Shown: positions 48,949-61,713, counted from the first letter of the stretch. The stretch: DNA of 64,000 nucleotides from Arthrobacter sp. MYb229 (GCF_002975405.1 NZ_PCPS01000001.1:930001-994000); one strand, 5' to 3'. Made by a program: numbers and translations. The notes: a model not told the origin generated them from the sequence alone.

Positions 48949-50040
48949 ATGCCACTAGCACCCACCACACTTCAAGTCACCGGAACCACCCCCGCGGAGT
49001 CTTACCCGGTTCTGGTCGGCAACGGACTATTGGGACACCTGCCCGAACTGCTGGGCTCGGCGGTTAAGAAGGTCCTGGTGATCCACCCGCGGGCCTTGCG
49101 CGCCACCGGAGACGTGGTCCGCGACGATCTGGAAAAGGCCGGTTTCACCTCGCTGACCGCGGAAATCCCGGATGCCGAAGAGGGCAAGCACATTCAGGTT
49201 GCCGGGTTCTGCTGGGAAGTCCTGGGCAAGAACGACTTCACCCGCACCGACGCCGTGGTTGCCGTGGGCGGCGGAGCCGTCACCGACGTGGCAGGCTTCG
49301 TGGCGGCCACCTGGCTGCGCGGGGTCAAGGTCATCCACATTCCCACCTCGCTTCTGGGCATGGTCGACGCGGCCGTGGGCGGCAAGACCGGCATCAACAC
49401 CGCCGAGGGCAAGAACCTGGTCGGTGCCTTCCACCCACCGGCCGGCGTGCTCGCGGATCTCGACGCTTTGGCAACGCTGCCGAAGAACGAATTGGTCACC
49501 GGGCTGGCCGAAGCGGTCAAGTGCGGGTTCATCGCCGACGAGCGCATTCTGGAACTGATCGAAGAGGATCCAGAAGACGCCATTCGCCCCGACAGCGCAC
49601 GGCTGCGCGAAATCATCGAACGCACCATCGCGGTGAAGGTCGAGGTGGTCTCCAAGGACCTGAAGGAATCGGGTCCGCGCGAATTCTTGAACTACGGCCA
49701 CACCCTGGGCCACGCGATCGAGCTTTCCGAGCGCTATGCGATGCGCCACGGGGCCGCGGTCTCCATCGGGCTGTGCTTTGCCGCGGAACTAGGCCGTTCG
49801 GTGGGCTACACCTCCGATGCGGTGACCGATCGGCACTTCAGCATCCTGAAGTCCCTGGGCTTGCCCACCAGCTACCGCAACGACAAGTGGATGGCCTTGC
49901 TGGACGGCATGAAGCGCGACAAGAAAACCCGTGGCGACCAGCTGCGCTTCGTGGTACTCGAAGCCATCGGCAAGCCGCGTATCTACGAGGTGCCGGATAA
50001 CTCGCTGTTATTCGCCGCCTACCAAGAAATCGGAGAGTAA
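48949..50040 (+). CDS. aroB: 3-dehydroquinate synthase
   Basis: A 363-residue NAD- and metal-dependent enzyme converting DAHP to 3-dehydroquinate. Seen: AVVAVGGGAVTDVAGFVAAT, HIPTSLLGMVDAAVGGKTGI, the metal-binding GLAEAVKCG and NYGHTLGHAIE, and RDKKTRGDQLRFVVLE. AGGAGG precedes the ATG. The next gene starts two bases after its stop. Confidence 0.96.
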   Translation: MPLAPTTLQVTGTTPAESYPVLVGNGLLGHLPELLGSAVKKVLVIHPRALRATGDVVRDDLEKAGFTSLTAEIPDAEEGKHIQVAGFCWEVLGKNDFTRTDAVVAVGGGAVTDVAGFVAATWLRGVKVIHIPTSLLGMVDAAVGGKTGINTAEGKNLVGAFHPPAGVLADLDALATLPKNELVTGLAEAVKCGFIADERILELIEEDPEDAIRPDSARLREIIERTIAVKVEVVSKDLKESGPREFLNYGHTLGHAIELSERYAMRHGAAVSIGLCFAAELGRSVGYTSDAVTDRHFSILKSLGLPTSYRNDKWMALLDGMKRDKKTRGDQLRFVVLEAIGKPRIYEVPDNSLLFAAYQEIGE

Positions 50041-50042
50041 GC

Positions 50043-50573
50043 ATGAGCGAATTCACCGCATACGCCATCGACGTCGCATCGGTGAACCACGACGGCGTGG
50101 GCACCTCCATCGACGGAGTATTGATCGACCCGAGCAACCTGCGGCCATTCATCACCGATGAACAAGCCGCGGACCGTTCGATGCGCTCTGGCACCCCGAC
50201 CGACCAGGTGGTGATCCACATGGCCCGCGGGGAACTGGCCCAGGCCGGCAACCTGATCGCCGAGTCGCGGTTAAGCGACCCGACCAACGCGCACCTGCGC
50301 GTGCTGGATACCGAATTGACCCGCCTGCAAGGTGATTTCGATCGCGCGATCAATCGCCTGCGCAAGCTGGTGGACGAATTCTCCGGCACCTACTACGAGC
50401 CGCTGATGCAGCACCACCTGGCGATGTCCTTCTTCGAAAAGGGCGACTACAAGGCCGCGGCTACCCGCTTCCGTGCGGCCCTGGAGCAGCGCCAGCAGAT
50501 GGGTTCGGCCGAGCACCTGGTCAACGCGTCGGCCGCATGCCTGGCGCTTGCCGAGGAACGCGCGCGAAATTAG
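50043..50573 (+). CDS. TPR-like protein downstream of aroB
   Basis: A 176-residue protein. Residues 57-176 form helical pairs resembling tetratricopeptide repeats: IHMARGELAQAGNLIAESRL, LDTELTRLQGDFDRAINRLR, HHLAMSFFEKGDYKAAATRF. The N-terminal 50 residues have a distinct strand-rich stretch ending in ITDEQAADRSMRSG. I do not recognise a named family. It starts two bases after aroB, so it is probably in the aro operon; TPRs suggest a protein-binding role. Confidence 0.8.
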   Translation: MSEFTAYAIDVASVNHDGVGTSIDGVLIDPSNLRPFITDEQAADRSMRSGTPTDQVVIHMARGELAQAGNLIAESRLSDPTNAHLRVLDTELTRLQGDFDRAINRLRKLVDEFSGTYYEPLMQHHLAMSFFEKGDYKAAATRFRAALEQRQQMGSAEHLVNASAACLALAEERARN

Positions 50574-50590
50574 CTCTCACCGCGGTTTGC

Positions 50591-50633
50591 TATAGTAATA
50601 AATGGATTTTTGATAATGCCAGTGCACGCTGGC
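50591..50633 (+). promoter_or_regulatory. Probable efp promoter and leader hairpin
   Basis: TATAGT (50591-50596) is a good -10 candidate. GCCAG and CTGGC (50618-50622 and 50629-50633) form a small hairpin in the leader, with a second -10-like GATAAT (50612-50617) in front. Confidence 0.45.
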
Positions 50634-50656
50634 GAAAATAGAGGATTTGAGGACCC

Positions 50657-51217
50657 GTGGCGGATACAACTGACATCAAGAATGGTCAGGTCATTAAGAT
50701 CGATGGCCAACTGTGGACCATCATCGACTTCCAGCACGTCAAGCCGGGCAAGGGCGGCGCATTCGTGCGCACCAAGATGCGCAATGTGCTCTCGGGCAAG
50801 GTTCTGGACAAGACCTACAATGCTGGCACCAAGATCGAGCTGGCCAACGTTGACCGCCGCGACTACCAGTACCTCTACCAGGACGGCGAAGACTACGTCT
50901 TCATGAACCTGGAAGACTACGACCAGATCACCGTTCCCGGCCAGACCGTGGGCGACTCGGCCGGATTCCTGTTGGAAAATCAGGAACTGACCATTGCCAT
51001 GTATGACGGCAGCCCACTGTACCTGGAGCTTCCGGCCTCGGTCATCCTGGAAATCACCTACACGGAACCGGGCCTTCAGGGCGACCGCTCCTCGGCAGGC
51101 ACCAAGTCGGCAACCCTGGAAACCGGCAAGGAAATCCAGGTTCCGCTGTTCGTCGATCAGAACACCAAGGTGAAGGTTGATACCCGCACCGGCGATTACC
51201 TGGGACGTGTCTCCTAG
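50657..51217 (+). CDS. efp: Elongation factor P
   Basis: A 186-residue three-domain factor that relieves ribosome stalling at consecutive prolines. The KOW-like N-domain holds the tip loop KPGKGGAF (residues 29-36), with Lys32 at the position modified in some bacteria. The C-terminal OB-fold ends [15 protein letters not shown] start behind GAGGA. The stop overlaps nusB by one base (TAGTG). The loop is not the palindromic PGKGP type described for some actinobacteria. Confidence 0.96.
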   Translation: MADTTDIKNGQVIKIDGQLWTIIDFQHVKPGKGGAFVRTKMRNVLSGKVLDKTYNAGTKIELANVDRRDYQYLYQDGEDYVFMNLEDYDQITVPGQTVGDSAGFLLENQELTIAMYDGSPLYLELPASVILEITYTEPGLQGDRSSAGTKSATLETGKEIQVPLFVDQNTKVKVDTRTGDYLGRVS

Positions 51218-51627
51218 TGAGGGCCCGCGCCAAGGCGCGTCGTCGTGCACTTGAGTTTCTTTTCGAAGCCGAGGCCCGCGACGTCGATGCGCTCAGCGTA
51301 GCCATCGCGCGCCGCGAAAATTCTGACATCGTGCTCAACGAGTATTCGTTGACGATCCTCGAGGGCGTCACCGCCCACCTGGACCGCATCGACGAGGTGC
51401 TCGAAAGCTATGTCAAGGGCTGGACCATCGAGCGGATGCCCGCCGTGGACCGCATGGCGCTGCGCATCGGGGTGTGGGAGCTGCTGTACAACGACGAGGT
51501 TCCGGACGCGGTTGCCGTGGCCGAAGCCGTCGTGAATGTGCGCGAGCTGTCCACCGACGAGTCGCCCGAGTTCGTCAACGGCGTGCTCGGACGCATTCAA
51601 AGCGTCAAGGACACCCTGGTCGACTAA
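51217..51627 (+). CDS. nusB: Transcription antitermination factor NusB
   Basis: A 136-residue helical protein that with NusE binds boxA RNA in rRNA operons. Seen: RARAKARRRALEFLFEAEAR at the start, IERMPAVDRMALRIGVWELL, and VAVAEAVVNVRELSTDESPE near the end. GTG start overlapping efp by one base. A clear terminator follows. Confidence 0.95.
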   Translation: MRARAKARRRALEFLFEAEARDVDALSVAIARRENSDIVLNEYSLTILEGVTAHLDRIDEVLESYVKGWTIERMPAVDRMALRIGVWELLYNDEVPDAVAVAEAVVNVRELSTDESPEFVNGVLGRIQSVKDTLVD

Positions 51628-51646
51628 TCCTCGATTCTCCTGAACT

Positions 51647-51683
51647 ACCGCAAGCCGGAACCTGCTGGGTTCCGGCTTGCGGT
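51647..51683 (+). terminator. Terminator after efp-nusB
   Basis: ACCGCAAGCCGGAACC pairs perfectly with GGTTCCGGCTTGCGGT around TGCTG, followed by ATTT. Confidence 0.9.
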
Positions 51684-52001
51684 ATTTAACCCGCAGGGTC
51701 CCGGCCCCGCGCGTTGCCCCGGAGGCAGCACCCGCCCAAGCCTAGGCGATTCTGCGCCGCGAGCGGTTGCCACGTGAAAAACTCAACATTATTTCATCGA
51801 CGTTTCCGACGACCCGCTGTGGCGAAGCCAACATTCCAGGCCCCTCGAACCTCGGGCGCTGCGGTACTTTCCCGCCAATAGCGGGGCTGGCCGCGCGAGC
51901 CCGCATGACGCCGTGAGAGAGATCACCGCCCATTCAGTGTCATGCATAGCTTTCCGCTAGGGAATGGCGGCCGGATCGTGATAATTTGAACTAGCAATAT
52001 T
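51684..52001. other. Intergenic region between nusB and the pyr leader, no gene recognised
   Basis: About 320 bases. Short minus-strand ORFs (such as 51742-51933) have no ribosome site or known motif. Streptomyces places bldD between nusB and pyrR; I see no trace of it here. The distal end contains a GATAAT -10 candidate (51980-51985) for the pyr operon. Confidence 0.55.
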
Positions 52002-52035
52002 CCTTTAAATCCCGTCCCGTGAGGCGGAGAAGGGA
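52002..52035 (+). promoter_or_regulatory. PyrR-binding leader RNA of the pyr operon
   Basis: The core GTCCCGTGAGGC (52014-52025) matches the PyrR binding-loop pattern (UCCnGnGAGG). It folds as CCG-bulged U-CC pairing with GG-CGG around CGTGA, and an outer CCTT (52002-52005) pairs with AAGG (52030-52033). That AAGG belongs to the pyrR ribosome site, so PyrR-UMP binding should hide it. This fits translational repression as reported for mycobacteria. No downstream terminator/antiterminator pair is seen. Confidence 0.8.
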
Positions 52036-52047
52036 GAGGTGCACAGG

Positions 52048-52617
52048 ATGAATGAAAATTCACAGCCCGATGTGGCTCGCACGGTATTGACCGGCGAGGA
52101 TATCGAACGTGTACTGACCCGTGTGGCCTTCGAGATTATCGAAGCCAACAAGGGCACCGAAGATCTGGTGCTATTAGGCATTCCAAGCCGCGGATATCCG
52201 CTGGCCCAACGCCTCGCACGGCGCATCGCCGCTTCCGCGCCGACCCAGCTTGACCCCGCGTCGCTGGTCGGACAGCTGGACATCACCATGTACCGCGACG
52301 ACCTGCGGCACACCACCACCCGCACCCCGGCGCCAACCCGCCTGCCGGCAGGCGGCATCGACGGCAAGGTCGTCGTGCTGGTGGACGACGTGCTCTACTC
52401 CGGACGCACCATCCGCGCAGCCCTGGATGCACTCTCCGATTGGGGACGCCCGCGCATCGTGCGGCTGGCGGTCCTGGTGGACCGCGGGCACCGCGAACTT
52501 CCCATCCGCGCGGACCACGTGGGCAAGAACCTGCCCACGGCAAAAAGCGAAAAGGTGCGCGTGCACCTGGCCGAAGTCGATTCAAGCAACGAAGTAGTCA
52601 TCGAGGCCAGCGCATGA
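52048..52617 (+). CDS. pyrR: Bifunctional pyr operon regulator/uracil phosphoribosyltransferase PyrR
   Basis: A 189-residue PRTase-fold RNA-binding regulator. Seen: [20 protein letters not shown], the PRPP loop [19 protein letters not shown] (about residues 110-128), and the C-terminal [15 protein letters not shown] chose the ATG at 52048, eight bases after GGGAGAGG; a GTG at 52039 lies too close to the ribosome site. It overlaps pyrB by four bases (ATGA). With UMP it binds its own leader to shut down the operon. Confidence 0.95.
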   Translation: MNENSQPDVARTVLTGEDIERVLTRVAFEIIEANKGTEDLVLLGIPSRGYPLAQRLARRIAASAPTQLDPASLVGQLDITMYRDDLRHTTTRTPAPTRLPAGGIDGKVVVLVDDVLYSGRTIRAALDALSDWGRPRIVRLAVLVDRGHRELPIRADHVGKNLPTAKSEKVRVHLAEVDSSNEVVIEASA

Positions 52618-53576
52618 AGCACCTGCTCTCCACCGCGGATCTAAGCCGCGCCGAAGCCATTGCCATCCTCGATATCGCCGAGGAAATGCGCGAAACCGGC
52701 ACCCGTGAGGTCAAGAAGCTTCCGGCCTTGCGCGGACGCACCGTGGTGAACCTGTTCTTCGAGGACTCCACCCGCACGCGCATCTCCTTCGAGGCCGCCG
52801 CCAAGCGGCTGAGCGCGGACGTGATCAACTTCTCCGCCAAGGGCTCGAGCGTGTCCAAGGGCGAATCGCTGAAGGACACCGCCCAGACGCTGCTGGCCAT
52901 CGGCGCCGACGCGGTAGTCATCCGCCACCCGGACTCCGGGGCGCCGGCCCGGCTGGCGGCCACCGACTGGATCGGGCTGCCGATCGTGAACGCCGGAGAC
53001 GGCACCCACGAGCACCCCACCCAGGCGCTGCTCGACGCCTTCACCCTGCGCCGCCAGCTGGCCCTGCGCGAGGGAGTCAGCCCGGCCGGCCGCGGACTGG
53101 ACGGATTGAAGGTCGCGATCGTGGGAGACGTCCTGCATAGCCGCGTGGCCCGTTCGAACCTCTGGCTGCTGAACACCCTGGGCGCCTCGGTGACCATGGT
53201 CGCCCCGCCGACCCTGCTGCCGGTGGGCGCGAGCGCCTGGCCGTGCACCATCAGCTACAACCTCGACGAGGTCATCGCCTCCGGGGTGGACGCGGTGATG
53301 ATGCTGCGCGTGCAGGGCGAACGCATGCGAGACGCCTTCTTCCCGAACCCGCGCGAATACTCGCGCTACTGGGGACTGGACGACACCCGGCTGAAGGCCC
53401 TGGAAGCCAACGGGGACGAAACCCTCATCCTGCACCCGGGCCCGATGAACCGCGGCCTGGAAATTTCTTCGGCTGCCGCCGACTCGCCGCGTTCGATGGT
53501 CCTGGAACAGGTCACCAACGGCGTCGCGGTGCGCATGGCAAGCCTGTATATGCTCCTCTCCGGCGACCTGATCTAA
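52614..53576 (+). CDS. pyrB: Aspartate carbamoyltransferase catalytic subunit
   Basis: A 320-residue enzyme making carbamoyl-aspartate. The carbamoyl phosphate site is [19 protein letters not shown] (about residues 46-64), with [14 protein letters not shown] and [13 protein letters not shown] downstream. The start overlaps pyrR (ATGA); a longer in-frame ORF is an out-of-frame reading of pyrR. No pyrI is present, as usual for Gram-positives. Confidence 0.96.
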   Translation: MKHLLSTADLSRAEAIAILDIAEEMRETGTREVKKLPALRGRTVVNLFFEDSTRTRISFEAAAKRLSADVINFSAKGSSVSKGESLKDTAQTLLAIGADAVVIRHPDSGAPARLAATDWIGLPIVNAGDGTHEHPTQALLDAFTLRRQLALREGVSPAGRGLDGLKVAIVGDVLHSRVARSNLWLLNTLGASVTMVAPPTLLPVGASAWPCTISYNLDEVIASGVDAVMMLRVQGERMRDAFFPNPREYSRYWGLDDTRLKALEANGDETLILHPGPMNRGLEISSAAADSPRSMVLEQVTNGVAVRMASLYMLLSGDLI

Positions 53577-53586
53577 GGAACTGATT

Positions 53587-54891
53587 ATGACGTATTTGAT
53601 TCGACAGGCCTCCGTGCTCGGTGGCGAACGCGCCGACGTGCTGATCAGTGACGGCAAGATCGCCGAGATCGGCACCATCCCCGCGGCCGAGGGCGCCACG
53701 GTGATCGACGCCGCCGGCATGGTGCTGCTGCCGGGCCTCGTGGACCCGCACACCCACCTGCGCGAACCGGGCCGCGAAGACGCCGAAACGGTGGAGACCG
53801 GGTCGAAGGCCGCCGCCAAGGGCGGCTACACCGCGGTGCACGCGATGGCCAATTCCACCCCGGTGGCCGATACCGCCGGCGTCGTGGAGCAGGTCTACGA
53901 ACTGGGCCGCAAGGCCGGCTGGGTGGACGTCCGCCCGGTGGGTGCGGTCACCGTGGGCCTCGGCGGCGCGCAGCTGAGCGAAATCGGCGCGATGGCCGAC
54001 TCGCGCGCCAAGGTACGCATGTTCTCCGATGACGGCATCTGCGTCTCGGACCCGCTGCTGATGCGCCGCGCGCTGGAATATGTGAAGGCCTTCGACGGGG
54101 TGATCGCCCAGCACGCCCAGGAGCCACGGCTCACCGAGGGTGCGCAGATGAACGAGGGAGAGGTCTCCGCGGTGCTCGGCATGGCCGGCTGGCCGGCGGT
54201 GGCCGAAGAGTCGATTATCGCCCGCGACGTGCTGCTGGCCGAGCATGTCGGCGCGCGCCTGCACGTGTGCCACGTCTCCACCGCCGGCTCGGTGGAGATC
54301 ATCCGCTGGGCCAAGGCCCGCGGCATCCAGGTCACCGCCGAGGTCACCCCGCACCACCTGTTGCTGACCGATGAGTTGGTCAAGACCTTCGACCCGGTGT
54401 TCAAGGTCAACCCGCCGCTGCGCCGCGAAGAGGACGTGCTGGCGCTGCGCGCCGGCGTCGCCGACGGCACCATCGACGTGATCGGCACCGACCACGCACC
54501 GCACCCCTCCGAGGCCAAGGACTGCGAATGGGGAGCGGCCGCGATGGGCATGACGGGGCTGGAGACCGCCCTGTCGATCGTGCAGCACACGCTGGTGGAG
54601 ACCGGCCTGCTTTCCTGGGCCGACGTCGCCCGGATCACCTCGCAGACCCCGGCGAAGATCGGCAGCCTGAGCGATCAGGGCCGGCCTATCGCCGTGGGGG
54701 AGCCGGCCAACCTGACCCTGGTCGATCCGGCAGCGCGCTGGATCGTCGACCCTTATGCAATGGCCACCAAGGGGCGCAACTCGCCGTTCGCCGGCATGGA
54801 GCTGCCCGGGGCCGTGCATGCCACCTTCTACCACGGCCACGCCACGGTGCTCGATGGCGCGCTGGCCAGCCCGCGGGTAGCCAATGACTAG
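53587..54891 (+). CDS. pyrC: Dihydroorotase (class I)
   Basis: A 434-residue zinc amidohydrolase closing carbamoyl-aspartate to dihydroorotate. Metal ligands are visible in LVDPHTHLREPGRED, further His in RLHVCHVSTAGS and VTPHHLLLTDEL, and the catalytic Asp in VIGTDHAPHPS. Its N-terminus and length match the class I type. It starts 10 bases after pyrB and overlaps the next gene by eight bases. Confidence 0.96.
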   Translation: MTYLIRQASVLGGERADVLISDGKIAEIGTIPAAEGATVIDAAGMVLLPGLVDPHTHLREPGREDAETVETGSKAAAKGGYTAVHAMANSTPVADTAGVVEQVYELGRKAGWVDVRPVGAVTVGLGGAQLSEIGAMADSRAKVRMFSDDGICVSDPLLMRRALEYVKAFDGVIAQHAQEPRLTEGAQMNEGEVSAVLGMAGWPAVAEESIIARDVLLAEHVGARLHVCHVSTAGSVEIIRWAKARGIQVTAEVTPHHLLLTDELVKTFDPVFKVNPPLRREEDVLALRAGVADGTIDVIGTDHAPHPSEAKDCEWGAAAMGMTGLETALSIVQHTLVETGLLSWADVARITSQTPAKIGSLSDQGRPIAVGEPANLTLVDPAARWIVDPYAMATKGRNSPFAGMELPGAVHATFYHGHATVLDGALASPRVAND

Positions 54892-55393
54892 CGGCGAACT
54901 CACCTCGGCGCTGGTCACCCTCGGGATCGTCGTACTGTTCTGTGCGCTGATCCTGATCGGCTGGCGCAATATGAAACGCCGGCAGTCCGGCATCCCGGCG
55001 CCCTACGCCGGGTTCGCGGACCGGCGCGAGCACAGCTTCGAGGGCATGTACGTGGCCACCACCCGGTTCGAGGACTGGCTTGACCGGATCGCCGTGCACC
55101 AGCTCGGGGTCCGCGCCAACGCCAGCCTGGAGCTCGGCGAGGCCGGCATCCACCTGATGCGCCCGGGCACCAGCGATGTGCACATTCCCTGGACCGCCTA
55201 CGTGAAGGTGACCCGCTCCTCGGGCATGGTCGGAAAGTTCGTCGAAAAAGACGGGCTGATCGTGATCACCTGGGTGAAGGATGATTTCACCTTCGACACC
55301 GGATTCCGTCCTCGCTACCACGAGGACACCGCCAAGATTTATCAGTTGCTGGCGTCGCACCAAGCCGACGCGGCCGAGCAGGAGACAAACTAA
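54884..55393 (+). CDS. Membrane-anchored PH-like protein of the pyr operon
   Basis: A 169-residue protein with one N-terminal membrane segment (about residues 8-27, ALVTLGIVVLFCALILIGW) and a strand-rich domain (VRANASLELGEAGIHLM, DVHIPWTAYVKVTR, DGLIVITWVKDDFTFDTGF) resembling a PH-like fold. A membrane protein gene sits at the same place in M. tuberculosis (Rv1382, between pyrC and carA). The function is unknown. It overlaps pyrC by eight bases, and carA begins directly after its stop. Confidence 0.85.
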   Translation: MTSGELTSALVTLGIVVLFCALILIGWRNMKRRQSGIPAPYAGFADRREHSFEGMYVATTRFEDWLDRIAVHQLGVRANASLELGEAGIHLMRPGTSDVHIPWTAYVKVTRSSGMVGKFVEKDGLIVITWVKDDFTFDTGFRPRYHEDTAKIYQLLASHQADAAEQETN

Positions 55394-56562
55394 GTGAATT
55401 CCCTGAGCAACCTACCAGCAGTGTTGGTACTCGAAGATGGCCGCATCTTCCGTGGACGCAGCTACGGCGCCGTGGGCACGACCCTCGGCGAAGCAGTGTT
55501 CACCACCGGAATGACCGGGTACCAGGAAACCCTGACCGACCCGTCCTACGCGCACCAGATCGTCGTCCAGACCTTCCCGCACGTGGGCAACACCGGCGTG
55601 AACAGCGAAGACCCGGAGTCCAAGCGCATGTGGCCCTCGGGCTATGTGGTCCGCGACGCGGCCCGCCGTCCGAGCAACTGGCGCAGCGAGCGCACCCTGG
55701 ACGAGGACCTGGTCGGCTACGGCATCGTGGGCATCCGCAACGTGGACACCCGGGCGCTGACCCGCCACCTGCGCGACGCGGGCGCCATGAAGTCCGGCAT
55801 CTTCTCCGGCGAGGAGGCCAACCGCTCCGACGCGGAGCTCGTCGCGCTGGTCAAGGCGCAGCCGGCAATGGCCGGGCGGAACATCTCCGCGGAGGTCTCC
55901 GTGGACAAGGCCTACACCGTGGAACCTGCCGAGCACGGCTTCACCGGCGAACCGCTGCACACCGTCGCCGCCGTGGACCTGGGCATGAAGTCGATGACCC
56001 CGCGCCGCCTGGCCGAGCGCGGACTGCGCGTGCACGTGCTGCCGCACGATGCGACCTTGGAGGATATCAAGGCCACCGGCGCCACCGGCGTGTTCTTCTC
56101 CAACGGCCCCGGCGACCCGGCCACCGCCACCAAGCAGGTGGAATTGGTCCGCTCCGTGCTGGACGTCGGCATGCCGTACTTCGGCATCTGCTTCGGCAAC
56201 CAGATCCTGGGCCGCGCGCTGGGCTTCGACACCTACAAGCTGCGCTTCGGGCACCGCGGGATCAACCAGCCGGTGATGGACAAAGCCACCGGGCGGGTGG
56301 AGATCACCAGCCAGAACCACGGCTTCGCCGTCGACGCGCCGTTGGAGGGAGCCGTCACCGCACCGGTGGCCCGCTTCGGCCAGGTGGAGGTCTCGCACTT
56401 CTCGCTGAACGACCGCGTGGTCGAGGGCCTGTCCTGCCTGGACATCCCGGCGTTCTCCGTGCAGTACCACCCGGAGGCAGCATCCGGCCCCCACGATGCC
56501 GCCTACCTATTCGACCGTTTCGTTTCCGCGATGAATTCCGCCGCAGATAAGGACAGCAAGTA

Positions 56563-56563
<1 letters not shown>
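55394..56563 (+). CDS. carA: Carbamoyl-phosphate synthase small (glutaminase) subunit
   Basis: A 389-residue glutamine amidotransferase that feeds ammonia to CarB. The N-terminal domain shows [20 protein letters not shown]. The nucleophile Cys is in [16 protein letters not shown] (about residue 266), and His/Glu are in [18 protein letters not shown] start immediately after the preceding gene. Its stop overlaps carB by one base (TAATG). Confidence 0.97.
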
Positions 56564-59833
<3,270 letters not shown>

Positions 59834-59841
<8 letters not shown>

Positions 59842-60667
59842 CTTCGGAACCCGCCTTCGGGCGGCGATGGAGGCCTCGGGGCCCCTGTGTGTGGGCATCG
59901 ACCCGCACCCGGGGCTGCTTCAGGCGTGGGGGCTGGAAAACAGCGCCGCCGGAGTGCGATCTTTCTCACTGACCGTGGTGGAAGCCATGGTCGGGGTGGC
60001 CGCAATTCTCAAGCCGCAGGTCGCTTTGTATGAGCGATTTGGCTCGGCCGGATTCGCCGCCCTGGAAGAAACTCTGCGCGCAGCAAAATCCGCGGGAATT
60101 TTAACCCTCGCGGATGCCAAGCGTGGCGACATCGGATCGACCATGGCGGCCTATGCGACCGCGTGGCTGGACGATGCCTCGCCACTGGCCAGCGACGCGG
60201 TGACGCTGAGCCCATACCTGGGCTACGAGTCCCTGCGCCCGGCCATAGACCTGGCCGCGCAGACCGGTCGTGGAGTGTTCGTCTTGGGGCTGACTTCGAA
60301 CCCGGAGGGGCCCTCAGTGCAGCATGTAGGCGGGGGAAAGTCGGTTGCAAAATCGATTATTGACCAAGTCAGTGCCGAAAATGCGGGTGCTGAAGATATG
60401 GGCCACGTGGGCCTGGTGGTCGGCGCAACGATTGGCGATGCCCCCAAGAAATTGGGCATCGACCTGAGCCTGACCAAGGCTCCCTTGCTCACCCCGGGCC
60501 TCGGTGCCCAGGGGGCTACGGCACAGGATATCGCCACCGCTTTCGCCGGCAGCTACCGCCAGGTGCTGGGCACGAGCAGCCGCGACATCCTCCAGGCGGG
60601 GCCTAGTGTAAACGCATTGCGTGCAAAAGCATCGCAAGTACGCGATGAATTATTGGCCGCAGGCTAA
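59834..60667 (+). CDS. pyrF: Orotidine 5'-phosphate decarboxylase (type 2)
   Basis: A 277-residue enzyme giving UMP. The catalytic Lys/Asp motif is [19 protein letters not shown] (about residue 95), the N-terminus has [11 protein letters not shown], and [13 protein letters not shown] is the phosphate-binding end. It belongs to the longer type 2 subfamily found in actinobacteria. The start overlaps carB by eight bases (ATGCCTAA). pyrD and pyrE are not in the window. Confidence 0.95.
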
Positions 60668-60678
60668 ATAACTAGCAG

Positions 60679-60723
60679 AATCGCGTTGTGGCTATTACAG
60701 TTTCTGGTAGCCACAACGCGATT
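60679..60723 (+). terminator. Hairpin at the end of the pyr operon
   Basis: AATCGCGTTGTGGCTA (60679-60694) pairs perfectly with TAGCCACAACGCGATT (60708-60723). The T-tract is short. Confidence 0.75.
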
Positions 60724-60742
60724 ACTCTTGCAATAACCGCGT

Positions 60743-60773
60743 TTGATCGCTATGTTCACAACATAGCCATAGT
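60743..60773 (+). promoter_or_regulatory. mihF promoter with an inverted repeat in the spacer
   Basis: TTGATC (60743-60748) and CATAGT (60768-60773) could form -35 and -10 elements. Between them lies GCTATGTT-CAC-AACATAGC (60749-60767), a perfect eight-base inverted repeat, well placed to be an operator. Confidence 0.55.
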
Positions 60774-60800
60774 CCACTACACATTAAGGATGGCTGAACG

Positions 60801-61136
60801 ATGGTACTGCGAGAACTCTCAGACGAAGACCGCATCCGGGCTCGCGCCAAGGCATTGGCCGCCCGCACCCGCCGTGCGGAAATTAAAGCCCAGTTCAGTG
60901 CCGGCAAAATCTCCATCACGGAGGTACTAGACTTGGTATACGAAGATGAGGCTGTGGGACGCATGCGTGTCATGGACCTCTTGGAGTCGGTGCCGGGTGT
61001 CGGTGAAGTGCGCGCAGCGAACCTGCTGGAGCGTCTTGGCATTTCCCCTTCGCGTCGCTTGCGCGGATTGGGACGCAAACAGCGCACGGCAATCACCGAA
61101 CACTTCAAACAATCTCCGCCAAAAACGAAAGTGTAG
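60801..61136 (+). CDS. mihF: Actinobacterial integration host factor (mIHF)
   Basis: A 111-residue DNA-bending nucleoid protein of the actinobacterial IHF type, unrelated to proteobacterial IHF. The N-terminus is basic and helical (RIRARAKALAARTRRAEIKA). The conserved core is VMDLLESVPGVGEVRAANLLERLGI, a helix-two-turn-helix, followed by RRLRGLGRKQRTAI (positions about 60-100). AAGGA lies 10 bases before the ATG. It precedes gmk by three bases, the conserved order in actinobacteria. Confidence 0.93.
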   Translation: MVLRELSDEDRIRARAKALAARTRRAEIKAQFSAGKISITEVLDLVYEDEAVGRMRVMDLLESVPGVGEVRAANLLERLGISPSRRLRGLGRKQRTAITEHFKQSPPKTKV

Positions 61137-61139
61137 TCA

Positions 61140-61703
61140 ATGACCGCTGCGTCGGTAACCGTTCTAGCCGGCCCTACGGCCGTAGGCAAGGGCACCGTCT
61201 CTACCTACATCCGTGACAATTATCCTGATGTCTGGCTCTCGGTGTCGGCAACGACACGAGAGCCTCGGCCGGGGGAACAAGACGGAGTCCACTACTTCTT
61301 TGTGGGCCCAGAAAAGTTCCATCAGCTGGTGGACAACGACGACATGCTGGAATGGGCGGTGGTGCACGGGCGCAATAGCTACGGCACCATTCGCTCTACG
61401 GTTAATGACGCGGTGGCCAACGGCAAGAAAGTACTGCTGGAAATAGATTTGCAGGGCGCGAGGCAGGTTAAAGAGACGCTGCCCGACGCGAAGTTCGTCT
61501 TTTTGGCCCCGCCATCCTGGGACGAATTGGTGCGCCGGCTGATCGGGCGCGGTACCGAAACCGCCGATGAGCAGCAGCGCCGGCTAGAAACCGCTAAACT
61601 GGAACTTGCGGCCGAATCAGAATTCGATGTAACCATCGTCAATGATGATGTTCCACGTGCCGCCGAAGAGCTTGTTGCCCTCATGGGGCTGAAGAATGAC
61701 TAA
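61140..61703 (+). CDS. gmk: Guanylate kinase
   Basis: A 187-residue enzyme phosphorylating GMP. The P-loop is [16 protein letters not shown], the GMP-binding region is [21 protein letters not shown], and [14 protein letters not shown] carries the conserved Asp. A lid Arg pair lies in [18 protein letters not shown]. It starts three bases after mihF. Confidence 0.96.
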   Translation: MTAASVTVLAGPTAVGKGTVSTYIRDNYPDVWLSVSATTREPRPGEQDGVHYFFVGPEKFHQLVDNDDMLEWAVVHGRNSYGTIRSTVNDAVANGKKVLLEIDLQGARQVKETLPDAKFVFLAPPSWDELVRRLIGRGTETADEQQRRLETAKLELAAESEFDVTIVNDDVPRAAEELVALMGLKND

Positions 61704-61713
61704 AGGGAGTCCT

